A DNA stretch of 64,000 nt, from contig CANMFO010000008.1 of NCBI GenBank assembly GCA_947497245.1, forward strand, positions 62,001 through 126,000, written 5' to 3'. Below the pieces are notes generated by a model. That model was not told the DNA's origin. It saw only the letters and a list, made by a program, of their open reading frames with translations, and made no database searches. Of this stretch, positions 18,733 to 28,017 are shown one piece after another (within the stretch, counting starts at the first letter, position 1; the number at the start of each line of letters is the position of its first letter). The translations under genes and the position numbers were made by a program. The stretch is from an uncultured Flavobacteriaceae bacterium (lineage in GTDB: Bacteria; Bacteroidota; Bacteroidia; Flavobacteriales; Flavobacteriaceae).

Positions 18733-18740
18733 TATTTTTG
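18733..18740 (+). promoter_or_regulatory. -7 element TATTTTTG for guaA
   Basis: TATTTTTG ends four bases before the guaA ATG at 18744. A full TAnnTTTG match this close would give a nearly leaderless transcript. No TTG was found 17-23 bp upstream, so the promoter is incomplete by consensus. Confidence 0.4.
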
Positions 18741-18743
18741 CCC

Positions 18744-20276
18744 ATGCAAAACAACGTCCTTATCCTTGACTTCGGTTCCCAGTACACACAACTCATCGCC
18801 AGACGGGTCCGGGAACTGAACATTTTCTGTGAGATCAAACCTTTCAACAAACTTCCGGGGGACCTTTCGGCCTATAGGGCGGTGATCCTATCGGGATCTC
18901 CTTTTTCGGTCCGGGGAGATGATGCCCCCCATCCGGACCTCTCCCAGATCAAGGGCAAAATACCGGTATTGGGCGTGTGCTATGGGGCGCAGTATTTGGC
19001 CCATTTCAACGGGGGCAACGTGGCGGCCAGCAATACCCGGGAATACGGCCGGGCCAATGTTTCCCATATCAAGGAGGGGGAGGCCTTCTTCGATGGGATT
19101 TCCGTGGGGAGCCAGGTATGGATGAGCCATTCCGATACCATAAAGAAGCTCCCGGAAAACACCGTGCTGTTGGCCAGTACCCACGATGTGGAGTATGCCG
19201 CCTATAAATTTGAGGGGGAGGACACTTACGGCATTCAATTTCACCCGGAGGTGTACCACACCACCGACGGGAAGCAGCTGTTGGAAAACTTTTTGGTCAA
19301 TATCGCCGGAGTGGCCCAGACCTGGACCCCGGATGCCTTTGTGGGATCTACCGTGGCCGCACTGAAAAAGAAGATCGGGGACGACAAGGTGATACTGGGA
19401 CTGTCGGGAGGGGTAGACTCTACCGTGGCCGCCGTGCTCTTGCACAGGGCGATCGGCAAGCACCTGCACTGTATTTTTGTCAACAACGGGCTTCTCCGCA
19501 AGAACGAGTTCGAGGATGTCCTGGAACAATACAAGGGCATGGGCCTCAATGTAAAGGGCGTGGATGCTTCGGCACGCTTTTTGGATGCCTTGGCCGGGGA
19601 GAGCGATCCCGAAACAAAGCGGAAGACCATCGGAAGGGTATTTATCGAAGTTTTTGACGACGAGGCCCATTTGGTCGAAGATGCCAAATGGCTGGCACAG
19701 GGCACCATCTATCCCGATGTAATTGAATCGGTCTCCGCCACGGGAGGGCCATCGGCCACTATAAAAAGCCATCACAATGTCGGCGGATTGCCCGATTTTA
19801 TGAAGCTGAAGGTCGTGGAGCCCTTAAAGATGTTGTTCAAGGACGAAGTGCGCCGGGTAGGGGCAAGTGTGGAGGTCGGCGAAGAGCGCCTGGGCCGCCA
19901 TCCCTTTCCGGGACCGGGACTTGCCATTCGGATCCTGGGCGATATTACGAGGGAAAAAGTGGCCATATTACAAGAAGTGGACCATATTTTCGTTCAAGGT
20001 TTAAGGGATTGGGGACTTTATGACAAGGTCTGGCAGGCCGGAGCCATGCTTTTGCCCGTAAATAGTGTAGGGGTCATGGGCGACGAGCGCACCTATGAAA
20101 AATGTGTAGCTTTACGGGCCGTGGAAAGTACCGATGGAATGACCGCCGATTGGGTAAATTTACCCTATGAATTTTTGCAAAAAACATCGAACGACATTAT
20201 CAATAGGGTACCGGGCGTGAACAGGGTGGTATATGATATCAGCTCCAAACCACCGGCAACCATAGAATGGGAATAG
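18744..20276 (+). CDS. guaA: GMP synthase (glutamine-hydrolysing)
   Basis: GuaA converts XMP, ATP and glutamine to GMP in purine synthesis. The chosen ATG at 18744 gives 510 residues; the frame extends to 18708 but translates the promoter. Domain order is glutamine amidotransferase (catalytic Cys in GVCYGAQ, His in FHPEV), ATP-pyrophosphatase (PP-loop [11 protein letters not shown]) and the C-terminal dimerisation domain with [16 protein letters not shown]. All catalytic elements are intact. The stop is two bases before the start of the LysM-PBP1 gene, so guaA heads an operon with it, an OsmC gene and a DUF922 gene. Confidence 0.97.
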   Translation: MQNNVLILDFGSQYTQLIARRVRELNIFCEIKPFNKLPGDLSAYRAVILSGSPFSVRGDDAPHPDLSQIKGKIPVLGVCYGAQYLAHFNGGNVAASNTREYGRANVSHIKEGEAFFDGISVGSQVWMSHSDTIKKLPENTVLLASTHDVEYAAYKFEGEDTYGIQFHPEVYHTTDGKQLLENFLVNIAGVAQTWTPDAFVGSTVAALKKKIGDDKVILGLSGGVDSTVAAVLLHRAIGKHLHCIFVNNGLLRKNEFEDVLEQYKGMGLNVKGVDASARFLDALAGESDPETKRKTIGRVFIEVFDDEAHLVEDAKWLAQGTIYPDVIESVSATGGPSATIKSHHNVGGLPDFMKLKVVEPLKMLFKDEVRRVGASVEVGEERLGRHPFPGPGLAIRILGDITREKVAILQEVDHIFVQGLRDWGLYDKVWQAGAMLLPVNSVGVMGDERTYEKCVALRAVESTDGMTADWVNLPYEFLQKTSNDIINRVPGVNRVVYDISSKPPATIEWE

Positions 20277-20278
20277 AT

Positions 20279-22441
20279 ATGAACCGATTTTTGAAAAACA
20301 CCTTCGCACTCCTCGTGCTCCTTATGATGGGCTGTAAGGTCATGGCGCAAAAGTTTGCAACGCACCAGGTAAAGCATGGCGAGACCCTTGAAAGCATTGC
20401 CAAACAGTATCAGGTGACCCCCTATAACATCCTAACGTACAACAAGGAGATCACTTCGGGACAGGAATTGACGCCGAATACCATTTTGGTGATCCCGCTA
20501 CAGGGCCCTTCCGAAAATACCGGGGAGGTACCGGTGACCACTGGTGAAGACATCGAGGAACCAGGAGAACTCGCCACCCAAGAGGAGCCCATAGGTTTTA
20601 CCTCGCACAGGGTCAGAAGAAAAGAGACCCTGTACGGCATTGCCAAACAGTACGATATCACCGAGGAGGATATCAAGCGGTACAACCAAGATCTTTACTC
20701 AGCACAATTGAAGAAACGCATGGTACTGCGTATTCCAAAGTACAGGGAAATCGATCCCAACGACCCCAACGATCCCGGAAATTTCGACATGTACACTGTT
20801 GCCCCCAAAGAGACCCGATGGAGCATTGCCCATAAAAATGGCATCACCTTGGACAGTTTACTGACGCTGAACCCAGAGCTTTCCAGGACCTCGGACTATC
20901 TAAGGGAGGGTCAGGAACTGAAAATACCCAAGAAGCCCGGGGGCATGATCGAAGAACAGGAAACCCAGTTGTACATATCCTACACGGTGCCCCCCAAAAT
21001 GAACTTCTATCAATTGAAGCAACAGTTCGGGATCGATTATGATGAAGTGGTACGATTGAACCCGGAGATCGTGGAGCGCAACGGCCTAAAGGAGGGCATG
21101 GTCATCCGTCTTCCGGAGCAAAAACTGGACCCAGGGGAAATAAATACGGACAATTACATCTTCTACGAGGTAAAGCCAAAGCAGACCCTGTTCTCGCTTA
21201 CCAGAAAACTGGGCCTGAGCTATAAGGAACTCATATTGTTGAACCCCGATCTCCAGAACGGGCTCGATGCCGGGATGGTGCTCAAATTGCCCAAGGAGCA
21301 GACCGGGAATTTCGAGGTCCGCAACGCATTGGTCCTGGACAAGATCGACCTATTGGACAGTGTCAACATAGAAAACAGGCCCAAGGTCATGTTCCTGTTG
21401 CCCTTTCGGTTGGACCGTTTGGATCTGGGCGACCGGGAATCGGTTGCCAGTGCCATTGAAAAAAGAAATGATGTGCGGTTGAGCCTCGGGCTGTACTCGG
21501 GCGCCCTGATCGCTTTGGATTCCATTGCCGAACTGGGCATTTCAGTGGATGTAAAGACCTTTGACAACCAGTTGAACCTGAATACGACCAAAGAAATATT
21601 GGGCCGGGAAAACCTATCGGACCTCAATGCCATATTCGGCCCCTTGGACGGCCCTTCCCTAAAGGAGGTGGCCATTAGGGCCGCCGGCAACCGGGTACCG
21701 GTGATAGCGCCCATCCGTGTGCAGAGCGATATCAGTCTGCCCAATGTGTTTTTCTCCTATACCCCGGTGGAAGTGCTCCGGGAGCGCATGCTAACCTATA
21801 TGGATACCTTGGTGACCGACCAGCATATCGTGATCATCGCCGATGAAAAGCACAAACCCGTGCAGAACTTTATTTTGCAGAGGTTCCCCAATGCGGATAC
21901 CCTGGAGATCAAGAAAGAGGAAAAGAGCATTGGGATCGATCTTGAAAAGCTCGCCGAACTTTTGACGGAAGAAAAGGACAACTGGGTGTTCGTGGAGACC
22001 GATGATTTCAGGTTGGTGTCCAGCGTAAGTTCCATCCTTAACTCGAGCAATACGGAGGAGATCAAAGTGCGCATGTTCACCACGAACAAGAACAGGGCCT
22101 TCGAGAACGAAGTGGTCTCGGTCTCCCACCTGTCGAACCTGAACTTCACCTATCCCTCGGTACACCGCGAGGTAGGGGGCAACGCCTTTGTGAAACGGTA
22201 CCAAAAGAGGTTCGGGAGCGCGCCGGACCGCTTTGCGGTCAGGGGGTTCGACATCATGTACGACCTGCTTTTAAAGCTGGCCTATAGGAACGATCTGTTC
22301 GTCATTTCGCAGATTATAGGCGAGACCGAATACAACGGGAACAAGTTCAGTTACGAAAAAGATGCGGCCTCGGGGTATTTTAACCAATCGTCCTATATCA
22401 TCTCGTACGACGACATGCAGATCAAGGAAATAAAACCATAA
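20279..22441 (+). CDS. LysM-repeat protein with PBP1-type ligand-binding domain
   Basis: This 720-residue exported protein starts at 20279, two bases after the guaA stop. The signal peptide ends near MMGCKVMAQ; a cysteine there leaves lipidation possible, but MAQ processing looks equally good. Five LysM-like peptidoglycan-binding modules follow (about 26-70, 107-150, 170-215, 230-276, 286-330), the first two canonical (HGETLESIAKQYQVTPYNI) and the rest divergent. The C-terminal about 370 residues resemble a type I periplasmic-binding (receptor ligand-binding) domain, opening with PKVMFLLPFRLDRL. This arrangement recalls LpoA-like lipoproteins that stimulate peptidoglycan synthases, so a cell-wall role is plausible but inferred. 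Confidence 0.85.
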   Translation: MNRFLKNTFALLVLLMMGCKVMAQKFATHQVKHGETLESIAKQYQVTPYNILTYNKEITSGQELTPNTILVIPLQGPSENTGEVPVTTGEDIEEPGELATQEEPIGFTSHRVRRKETLYGIAKQYDITEEDIKRYNQDLYSAQLKKRMVLRIPKYREIDPNDPNDPGNFDMYTVAPKETRWSIAHKNGITLDSLLTLNPELSRTSDYLREGQELKIPKKPGGMIEEQETQLYISYTVPPKMNFYQLKQQFGIDYDEVVRLNPEIVERNGLKEGMVIRLPEQKLDPGEINTDNYIFYEVKPKQTLFSLTRKLGLSYKELILLNPDLQNGLDAGMVLKLPKEQTGNFEVRNALVLDKIDLLDSVNIENRPKVMFLLPFRLDRLDLGDRESVASAIEKRNDVRLSLGLYSGALIALDSIAELGISVDVKTFDNQLNLNTTKEILGRENLSDLNAIFGPLDGPSLKEVAIRAAGNRVPVIAPIRVQSDISLPNVFFSYTPVEVLRERMLTYMDTLVTDQHIVIIADEKHKPVQNFILQRFPNADTLEIKKEEKSIGIDLEKLAELLTEEKDNWVFVETDDFRLVSSVSSILNSSNTEEIKVRMFTTNKNRAFENEVVSVSHLSNLNFTYPSVHREVGGNAFVKRYQKRFGSAPDRFAVRGFDIMYDLLLKLAYRNDLFVISQIIGETEYNGNKFSYEKDAASGYFNQSSYIISYDDMQIKEIKP

Positions 22442-22445
22442 CGAT

Positions 22446-22850
22446 ATGACGTCAAAGGTCACCTACAACGGAGAATTGAGGACAAGCTGCGAACACCTGC
22501 GCTCTGGGGACACCTTTATCACCGACGCGCCCGTGGACAACAATGGGCGGGGGCAGGCCTTTTCCCCCACCGATACCGTGGCCACCGGCCTGGCCAGTTG
22601 CATGTTGACGATGATGGGCATTAAGTCCAGAGGCCTGGAAGTGGATCTGGAAGGCTCTACCGCCGAGGTCACAAAACACATGGCCGCGGGCCCCAGGCGA
22701 ATCTCCAAAATCGAGGTAAGGCTCAGCCTGCCGGCGGATATATCGGGGAAAGACCGAAAGATATTGGAACATACCGCCGAAACCTGCCCGGTGCTCTATA
22801 GCCTGCACCCCGATATAGAAAAAGAAATTAGCTTCGATTGGGTGCTCTAA
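22446..22850 (+). CDS. OsmC family peroxiredoxin-like protein
   Basis: The 134-residue OsmC-fold protein reduces organic hydroperoxides in its best-studied relatives. The two family cysteines are present: Cys52 (in LASCMLTMMG) and Cys114 (in ETCPVLYSL), as expected for thiol peroxidase chemistry. It belongs to the YhfA-like branch rather than Ohr, judged by the SPTDTVATGL motif before the first cysteine. It starts 4 bp after the LysM gene and its end overlaps the TTG start of the DUF922 gene, so it is cotranscribed. The gene for BshC (bacillithiol) lies just downstream on the other strand, a loose thiol-redox link. Confidence 0.88.
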   Translation: MTSKVTYNGELRTSCEHLRSGDTFITDAPVDNNGRGQAFSPTDTVATGLASCMLTMMGIKSRGLEVDLEGSTAEVTKHMAAGPRRISKIEVRLSLPADISGKDRKILEHTAETCPVLYSLHPDIEKEISFDWVL

Positions 22851-23389
22851 AGTACATACTGTCCATTGCCCTGTTCTTGGGAACGGGCTTGTCGTCGTTC
22901 CAGGAAGAGGTGACCATTGCGTGGTCGCCGGAGGTCCGTCTGAGTTGGGACGATTTTAGGGGAAAACCCCAGAACTCAAGGGCGGCAGCGGTCACGGCAA
23001 GCGGTATTACCTATCATTTCTCCTCGATGGCCACTGGGGACGAGGTGGAGTTGGACTTTACCGTGAGCACCTTTTTCTACCCGGACAAGTCCTGGTACCA
23101 TCCCGAGGTCTGTGATTCGGTGATCTTGAGCCACGAACAATTGCATTTTGATATTTCAGAACTCTTCGCTCGGAAAATGCGCAGGCGCTTAAAGGATACC
23201 AGGTTCACCAAGAACGTGAAGGCCGAGGTCAGGGTCATTTACCAGGAGACGATCAGGTCCCTTCACGACTTTCAAAACAGATACGACGACGAGACCAATT
23301 TCTCCAGGGACCGCGAACAACAATTTGCCTGGAACACGAAGATCGCCGAGGCGTTGGAGATGGAACAGTTTGATCCCGACAACCCCTAA
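22838..23389 (+). CDS. DUF922-type putative metal-dependent exported protein
   Basis: The 183-residue protein must start at TTG 22838, overlapping the OsmC gene by 13 bp; no ATG exists before the hydrophobic signal ALKYILSIALFLGTGLS. It matches DUF922, with WDDFRGKP, the protease-like motif HEQLHFD (H-E-x-x-H) and the following SELFARKMR helix. The motif suggests zinc binding and possibly peptidase activity, but none has been shown to my knowledge. It is the last gene of the guaA operon and precedes the phased box array. Confidence 0.75.
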   Translation: MGALKYILSIALFLGTGLSSFQEEVTIAWSPEVRLSWDDFRGKPQNSRAAAVTASGITYHFSSMATGDEVELDFTVSTFFYPDKSWYHPEVCDSVILSHEQLHFDISELFARKMRRRLKDTRFTKNVKAEVRVIYQETIRSLHDFQNRYDDETNFSRDREQQFAWNTKIAEALEMEQFDPDNP

Positions 23390-23410
23390 AACAGGACCTT
23401 TTTAGCGATG

Positions 23411-23618
23411 CCCTAGGGATTTTTCAAAAACCTCCAGGGCATTTTTGTATTTTGCCCTGGGCATATTTTCAATTTGCCCAGGGCATCCCTGTACTATCCC
23501 TAGGGCATCCTTGCACAATCCCCAGGGCATCGTGCCACAACCCCTAGGGCATCCTGACAGGATGCCCAGGGTATATTTTTATTTTCCCCAGGGCATTCTC
23601 CGATTATCCCTAGGGGAA
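23411..23618. repeat. Ten-copy array of near-palindromic 8-bp boxes with 22-bp spacing
   Basis: Ten boxes of the type CCCTAGGG, CCCCAGGG or GCCCAGGG, most followed by CAT, lie between the convergent DUF922 and bshC genes. The last G of the boxes falls at 23418, 23439, 23461, 23483, 23505, 23527, 23549, 23571, 23593 and 23615: one step of 21 and eight steps of exactly 22 bp. An eleventh, degraded box (CCCGTGGCACAT) is in phase at 23637. The bases between boxes differ from copy to copy. The period is not a multiple of 3 and neither strand encodes a plausible protein. Neighbouring boxes can pair as hairpins. The function is unknown. Confidence 0.9.
23543..23580 (+). terminator. Hairpin within box array, possible terminator
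   Basis: GGGCATCCTG (23547-23556) and CAGGATGCCC (23558-23567) form a perfect 10-bp inverted repeat around one base, extended outward by further pairs. TATATTTTTATTTT follows on the plus strand. It is placed to end the guaA-DUF922 transcript, although its loop is very small and it is also boxes 7 and 8 of the array. Confidence 0.5.
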
Positions 23619-23695
23619 ACGGCATATCGGCCCGTGGCACATATGTTCCAAAGGGGGTTGTAAAGGAAAATATCGGGACGTAAGGTCGTTGGGCC

Positions 23696-25297
23696 CTAGT
23701 ACCTGAGCACCGAAAATTCGAGCTGTAGCGGATCCAGGGCCCCCAGGAGGGTGGGTACCAGGTCCGGCCCCAGTTCCAGGTACAGTTCGGAGAAGTTCTG
23801 GGAACGTTCCTGTAGGGATCCATTGGGGAAAAGGGCGTTCTGAAGCTCGGTCATCCGCACCACATGGTCTTTTAGCTTGCGCTTCTGGGCCTTCAAGAGC
23901 CGTTTTTCGAGACGGTCCAGCCCCTTTTTCTGTTTTGTTTCCTGTGCCCTTACCGCTCCCAGGAAAGAGGGATCGGTTTCCTCTGACAGCTTATGAAGTT
24001 GTTCGAACTGCTCTTCCAGGTACTTTTTTTGCGGTGAAAAATCGATGTCTATGTTCGAGATCTCCCTGATCTTTTTGTTGATAAAGCTGTTTTGCTCCAG
24101 GAACAGGTCCCGTACCGTGAGGTTCATCCTGCCCAATTTTTTGGCCTGTTTTTCGGAAATGGCCAAAACGGAATTTCGCAACAGCAAGATCGGGAAGGGC
24201 ACCTCCATGGCATGGAACATGGATTTTAGTTCGAGCCAATAGGCGATTTCGCCACCGCCTCCGACATAACAGAGATTGGGGAGGATCGCCTCCTGGTAGA
24301 GCGGTCTGGCTATCACGTTCGGGGAGAAGCGTTCCGGATGCTTTTCGAGTTCGGCCCGAAGCGCTTCCTCCGTGAAGGAAATATCGGTTTCGTTGACATG
24401 GTACCGGCCCTCTTTTTCAACAAGGCGTTCCCGGATATCCCCTTTCAGATAGAAATGGTTGATCTCCCGTGGATTGACCTGGATCCCATATTTGGAGGGC
24501 AGTTCCCGGATCTGGGCAACGGTGGCGGAGACCTTGTCAAAGGCAAGTCTTTCAAAAATATCTTTCTCCGCATAGGGCACCGCCAACCGTTTCAGTTCGG
24601 CATCATCGCCGTCCACGATCACCAGGCCGTACTCGCCAAAGAGCGCATTGGCCAGGTAACGTGTCGCTTCCGCAAGGGTACCGTGCTCCAGATAGGCCGC
24701 TTTAAAAAGCGCCTTCAGGGCATCTGCGTGCCTACCGCTCCCGACTTCCTGCGACAGGGCCGCGAAGACCTCTTGTAGCCCGTCCGTGGAAAGACGCCCC
24801 ACGGCCCCCTCGGCCTTTTTGTTCCATTGGAGCTTCTTGCCCTTCAGGTTAAAGTGGTTGATCTCTTCAAAATCGTGGTCCTCGGTCGCCATCCAGTACA
24901 CCGGTACAAAGTGGTACTTCGGATACGCCTTTTTGAGCGTTTTGGCCAAGTTAATGGTAGAAACGATCTTGTACAGAAAGTACAGGGGCCCCGTGAACAG
25001 GTTCAATTGGTGCCCGGTGGTAATGGTGAACGTTATGGGTTCTTTGAGCTGTTTGAGGTTGTCCGCGGTCGTTTTCGAGGGGGTGGTGCCTCGGTACTGT
25101 CGTTGTAGGGCATCGTACAGTACTTCACGATGGTGGTTTGGAAAATGGGACGCCTTCTCCTCGATCTGTCCCTTAAAGCCCTGCAGGTCAAAAAAACGGT
25201 TGTAATAGGGCCCCAGAACTTCCTTTTGATCAATATAGTCACATATCAATTGTGGGAAATAACCGGTCTGTTCAAAGGGAATACGATCTATATCCAT
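23696..25297 (-). CDS. bshC: Bacillithiol biosynthesis cysteine-adding enzyme BshC
   Basis: BshC is thought to add cysteine to GlcN-malate in the last step of bacillithiol synthesis. The 533-residue length fits the family. Signature segments are TGHQLNLFTGPLYFLYKI, MATEDHDFEEI (a Rossmann-like core with acidic residues) and CYVGGGGEIAYWLELK. A coiled-coil insertion occupies roughly residues 415-485. Bacillithiol genes bshA and bshB are not in this window, as is usual for dispersed Bacteroidota loci. The gene is convergent with the guaA operon across the phased box array. Confidence 0.95.
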   Translation of the reverse strand: MDIDRIPFEQTGYFPQLICDYIDQKEVLGPYYNRFFDLQGFKGQIEEKASHFPNHHREVLYDALQRQYRGTTPSKTTADNLKQLKEPITFTITTGHQLNLFTGPLYFLYKIVSTINLAKTLKKAYPKYHFVPVYWMATEDHDFEEINHFNLKGKKLQWNKKAEGAVGRLSTDGLQEVFAALSQEVGSGRHADALKALFKAAYLEHGTLAEATRYLANALFGEYGLVIVDGDDAELKRLAVPYAEKDIFERLAFDKVSATVAQIRELPSKYGIQVNPREINHFYLKGDIRERLVEKEGRYHVNETDISFTEEALRAELEKHPERFSPNVIARPLYQEAILPNLCYVGGGGEIAYWLELKSMFHAMEVPFPILLLRNSVLAISEKQAKKLGRMNLTVRDLFLEQNSFINKKIREISNIDIDFSPQKKYLEEQFEQLHKLSEETDPSFLGAVRAQETKQKKGLDRLEKRLLKAQKRKLKDHVVRMTELQNALFPNGSLQERSQNFSELYLELGPDLVPTLLGALDPLQLEFSVLRY

Positions 25298-25427
25298 ATA
25301 AGGCTTGAAAATGCTGGTAAATATAAAACGCTTTGTTTCTCCAAGTTCCTAAAAATACGTTAATTACTTTAATCTTGGATTTCGCACCGCGCAGCGGATT
25401 TTAGGGCTTTTTTTCCTACAAATTCAT

Positions 25428-25435
25428 TAGATTTG
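25428..25435 (+). promoter_or_regulatory. Possible -7 element for M14 peptidase gene
   Basis: TAGATTTG matches TAnnTTTG but lacks a TTG at the normal distance upstream. It would give a leader of about 85 nt before the TTG start at 25527. Confidence 0.3.
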
Positions 25436-25526
25436 ACAGGGATTGGGGCATGGTATCGGCCCGTTTTGGCCCTTGTACGAAAACCGTGGCCCCCTTTCCG
25501 AAAAAATATAACCTAAACTCTGTCGT

Positions 25527-27980
25527 TTGAGAACATTTTTACTTTCACTTACCTTCACCATATCCATGGCCCTGACCGCACAGGACCTAAAATCGCCCTC
25601 CGAATTTTTGGGCTACGAACTGGGCACCCAGTTCACACGGCACCATGAGGTGGTCGACTATTACCAATATGTGGCCACTATGGCCCCGGACCGGGTGCAG
25701 CTGAACGAATACGGCAAGACCAACGAGCGCAGACCGTTGTTGTTGGCCTATGTTTCCTCCACTGCGAATATCGCCGATCTGGAAAACATCCGGCAAGAGC
25801 ATTTGAAGAACACTAGGGGGGAGGGCAGCCCTTCAAAGGCCATAGTGTGGCTCAGCTACAACGTCCATGGCAACGAGAGTGTAAGCACGGAAGCATCGAT
25901 GCAGACCCTTTACGATCTGTTGACCGCTAAAAAGGAGTATTTGGAGGATACGGTGGTGATCATGGACCCCTGCATCAATCCAGATGGGCGCGATCGTTAT
26001 GTGAACTGGTACAACCAGAACAAGAACGTCCCCAACAATGTGGACCCCAATAGCAAGGAGCACCACGAGAGCTGGCTCAATGGCCGTTCCAACCACTACA
26101 TGTTCGATCTCAACAGGGATTGGGCGTGGCTCACACAGATAGAGAGCCAGCAGCGCCTCAAGTTCTTTAACAAGTGGCTGCCCCATGTGCATGTCGATTT
26201 TCACGAGCAGGGCGTTGACAACCCGTACTACTTTGCCCCGGCGGCGGAACCCTTTCACGAGGTGGTCACCGATTTCCAAAGGGATTTTCAAGTGACGATA
26301 GGAAAGAACCACGCCAAGTATTTTGATGCCCACGGCTGGTTTTATTTTACCAAGGAGGTCTACGATCTGTTGTACCCGAGCTATGGCGATACCTATCCCA
26401 CCTATAACGGGGGAGTGGGCATGACCTATGAGCAGGGGGGCAGCGGTAAGGCCGGACTGGGGGTCATTACCGGTATTGGGGATACGCTTACCCTGAAGGA
26501 CCGGATCGCGCACCACCATACCACCGGACTTTCCACGGTCGAAGTCGCCTCCAAAAATGCACAGAAGTTGAACAACGAGTTCAAAAAGTTCTATCAGAAC
26601 AAGAATTTCAAGTACAAGAGTTACGTGATGAACGGCGATCCTGATAAACTGGATGCGCTTACCGATCTGCTCGACAAACACGAGATCCAATACGGTTCCG
26701 GGAACAATGCCACCCTAAAGGGCCATGATTTTGGAAAGGGCGGAACGGGGAATATGCGCATTTCGGAACGGAGCCTGGTGGTTTCCACCGATCAGCCCAA
26801 GGGTACTTTGGTGAAAGTACTGTTCGAGCCCGATGCAAAGTTGAGCGACTCGGTTACCTATGATATCACCGCCTGGTCGTTGCCCTTCGCCTATGGGCTG
26901 GACGCCCTGGCCTCCAACAGCACGGTCCAGACAGGCACCTATAGGAAACAAGGGCCCGTTACGACGGGATTGGATCCCAATGCCTACGCCTTTCTTACCG
27001 ACTGGGACAGTATGGACGATGCCCGCTTTCTGGCCGCCCTGCTCCAACAAAAAATACGGGTGCGCCGTGCGCTGAAACCCTTTTCCATCGATGGAAAACA
27101 ACACGAACGGGGCAGTTTGATCATCACCCGGGCCGACAACAAGAACAACAAGGACTTTTTGGACATCTTACGGAAAACCGCCTTGGAACATGGCAAGGGC
27201 CTGGTCGCAACGGCCACCGGATTTGTAGATTCGGGCAAGGACTTTGGATCGGATTATGTACAGATGGTACCGGACACCAAGGTGGCCATACTCTCCGGCG
27301 GACCGACCTCTACCCTAAGGTTTGGCGAAATATGGCACTTCTTTGAACAGCAGTTGCACTATCCCGTGGCGGTGATAGACAGCGAATATATGGGCCAGGT
27401 GGACCTTTCAGGGTACGATGTCCTTGTACTGCCGGGGGGCTGGGGCTATCCCGGATTTATGGACGGATCGAAATTGGAGGAAATAAAGGAATGGGTCGGC
27501 AACGGCGGGAAGTTGATCGCTATGGGCGGCGCCATCAAGGGCCTTACCGGGGAGCACGGGTTCGGTCTGAAACCGGTGAAGGCGGAAAAGGACAGTACCG
27601 TGAACCTGCAATCGTACGAAGCGACGGAACGGGACCAGATAAAAAGGGCCATTACGGGGGCCATTTTCAAGACCAGGGTAGACAATACCCATCCATTGGC
27701 CTATGGTTATCCAGACACCTATTTCAGCCTAAAATTGGGTTCCGATGCCTATCAGTACCTGGATGCGGGCACCGTGGTGTACCTGGAGGAGGGAAACAGC
27801 GATCCCATAGCCGGATTCGCAGGTAGCGAGGCCAAAAGGAAAATAGGCAAAACGCTCGTCTTCGGAGTGGAGGACCATGGGCAGGGGTCCGTGATCTATA
27901 TGGTCGACAATCCGCTTTTTAGGGGCTTTTGGGAGAACGGAAAACTCTTTTTTGCCAATGCACTTTTTATGGTGGATTAA
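25527..27980 (+). CDS. M14 family zinc carboxypeptidase with GATase-like C-terminal domain
   Basis: This exported 817-residue protein starts at TTG 25527, the only start that keeps the signal peptide (MRTFLLSLTFTISMALTAQ). The M14 domain (about 45-340) has the zinc motif HGNES, a second zinc histidine in HVDFHEQG and the catalytic Glu in MTYEQGG. After a middle domain, residues about 590-690 resemble a class I glutamine amidotransferase/ThuA fold: AILSGGPTSTLRFGEIWHFF then YDVLVLPGGWGYPG. The usual catalytic cysteine is not obvious there, so this part may only bind or hold structure. It would remove C-terminal residues from peptides. This domain order is typical of Bacteroidota M14 proteins. 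Confidence 0.88.
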   Translation: MRTFLLSLTFTISMALTAQDLKSPSEFLGYELGTQFTRHHEVVDYYQYVATMAPDRVQLNEYGKTNERRPLLLAYVSSTANIADLENIRQEHLKNTRGEGSPSKAIVWLSYNVHGNESVSTEASMQTLYDLLTAKKEYLEDTVVIMDPCINPDGRDRYVNWYNQNKNVPNNVDPNSKEHHESWLNGRSNHYMFDLNRDWAWLTQIESQQRLKFFNKWLPHVHVDFHEQGVDNPYYFAPAAEPFHEVVTDFQRDFQVTIGKNHAKYFDAHGWFYFTKEVYDLLYPSYGDTYPTYNGGVGMTYEQGGSGKAGLGVITGIGDTLTLKDRIAHHHTTGLSTVEVASKNAQKLNNEFKKFYQNKNFKYKSYVMNGDPDKLDALTDLLDKHEIQYGSGNNATLKGHDFGKGGTGNMRISERSLVVSTDQPKGTLVKVLFEPDAKLSDSVTYDITAWSLPFAYGLDALASNSTVQTGTYRKQGPVTTGLDPNAYAFLTDWDSMDDARFLAALLQQKIRVRRALKPFSIDGKQHERGSLIITRADNKNNKDFLDILRKTALEHGKGLVATATGFVDSGKDFGSDYVQMVPDTKVAILSGGPTSTLRFGEIWHFFEQQLHYPVAVIDSEYMGQVDLSGYDVLVLPGGWGYPGFMDGSKLEEIKEWVGNGGKLIAMGGAIKGLTGEHGFGLKPVKAEKDSTVNLQSYEATERDQIKRAITGAIFKTRVDNTHPLAYGYPDTYFSLKLGSDAYQYLDAGTVVYLEEGNSDPIAGFAGSEAKRKIGKTLVFGVEDHGQGSVIYMVDNPLFRGFWENGKLFFANALFMVD

Positions 27981-28017
27981 GCCGAACGGCCCTTGGGAGC
28001 ATACCGTCCACCGGAAT

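Noticed and set aside
23411-23640. CRISPR array
   Set aside because: The repeated part is only about 8-11 bp, much shorter than a CRISPR repeat, the spacers are equally short, and no cas genes lie nearby.
23445-23823. Short frames on both strands through the box array
   Set aside because: They follow the 22-bp repeat, which is out of step with codons, and give low-complexity Pro/Gly-rich products without homology.
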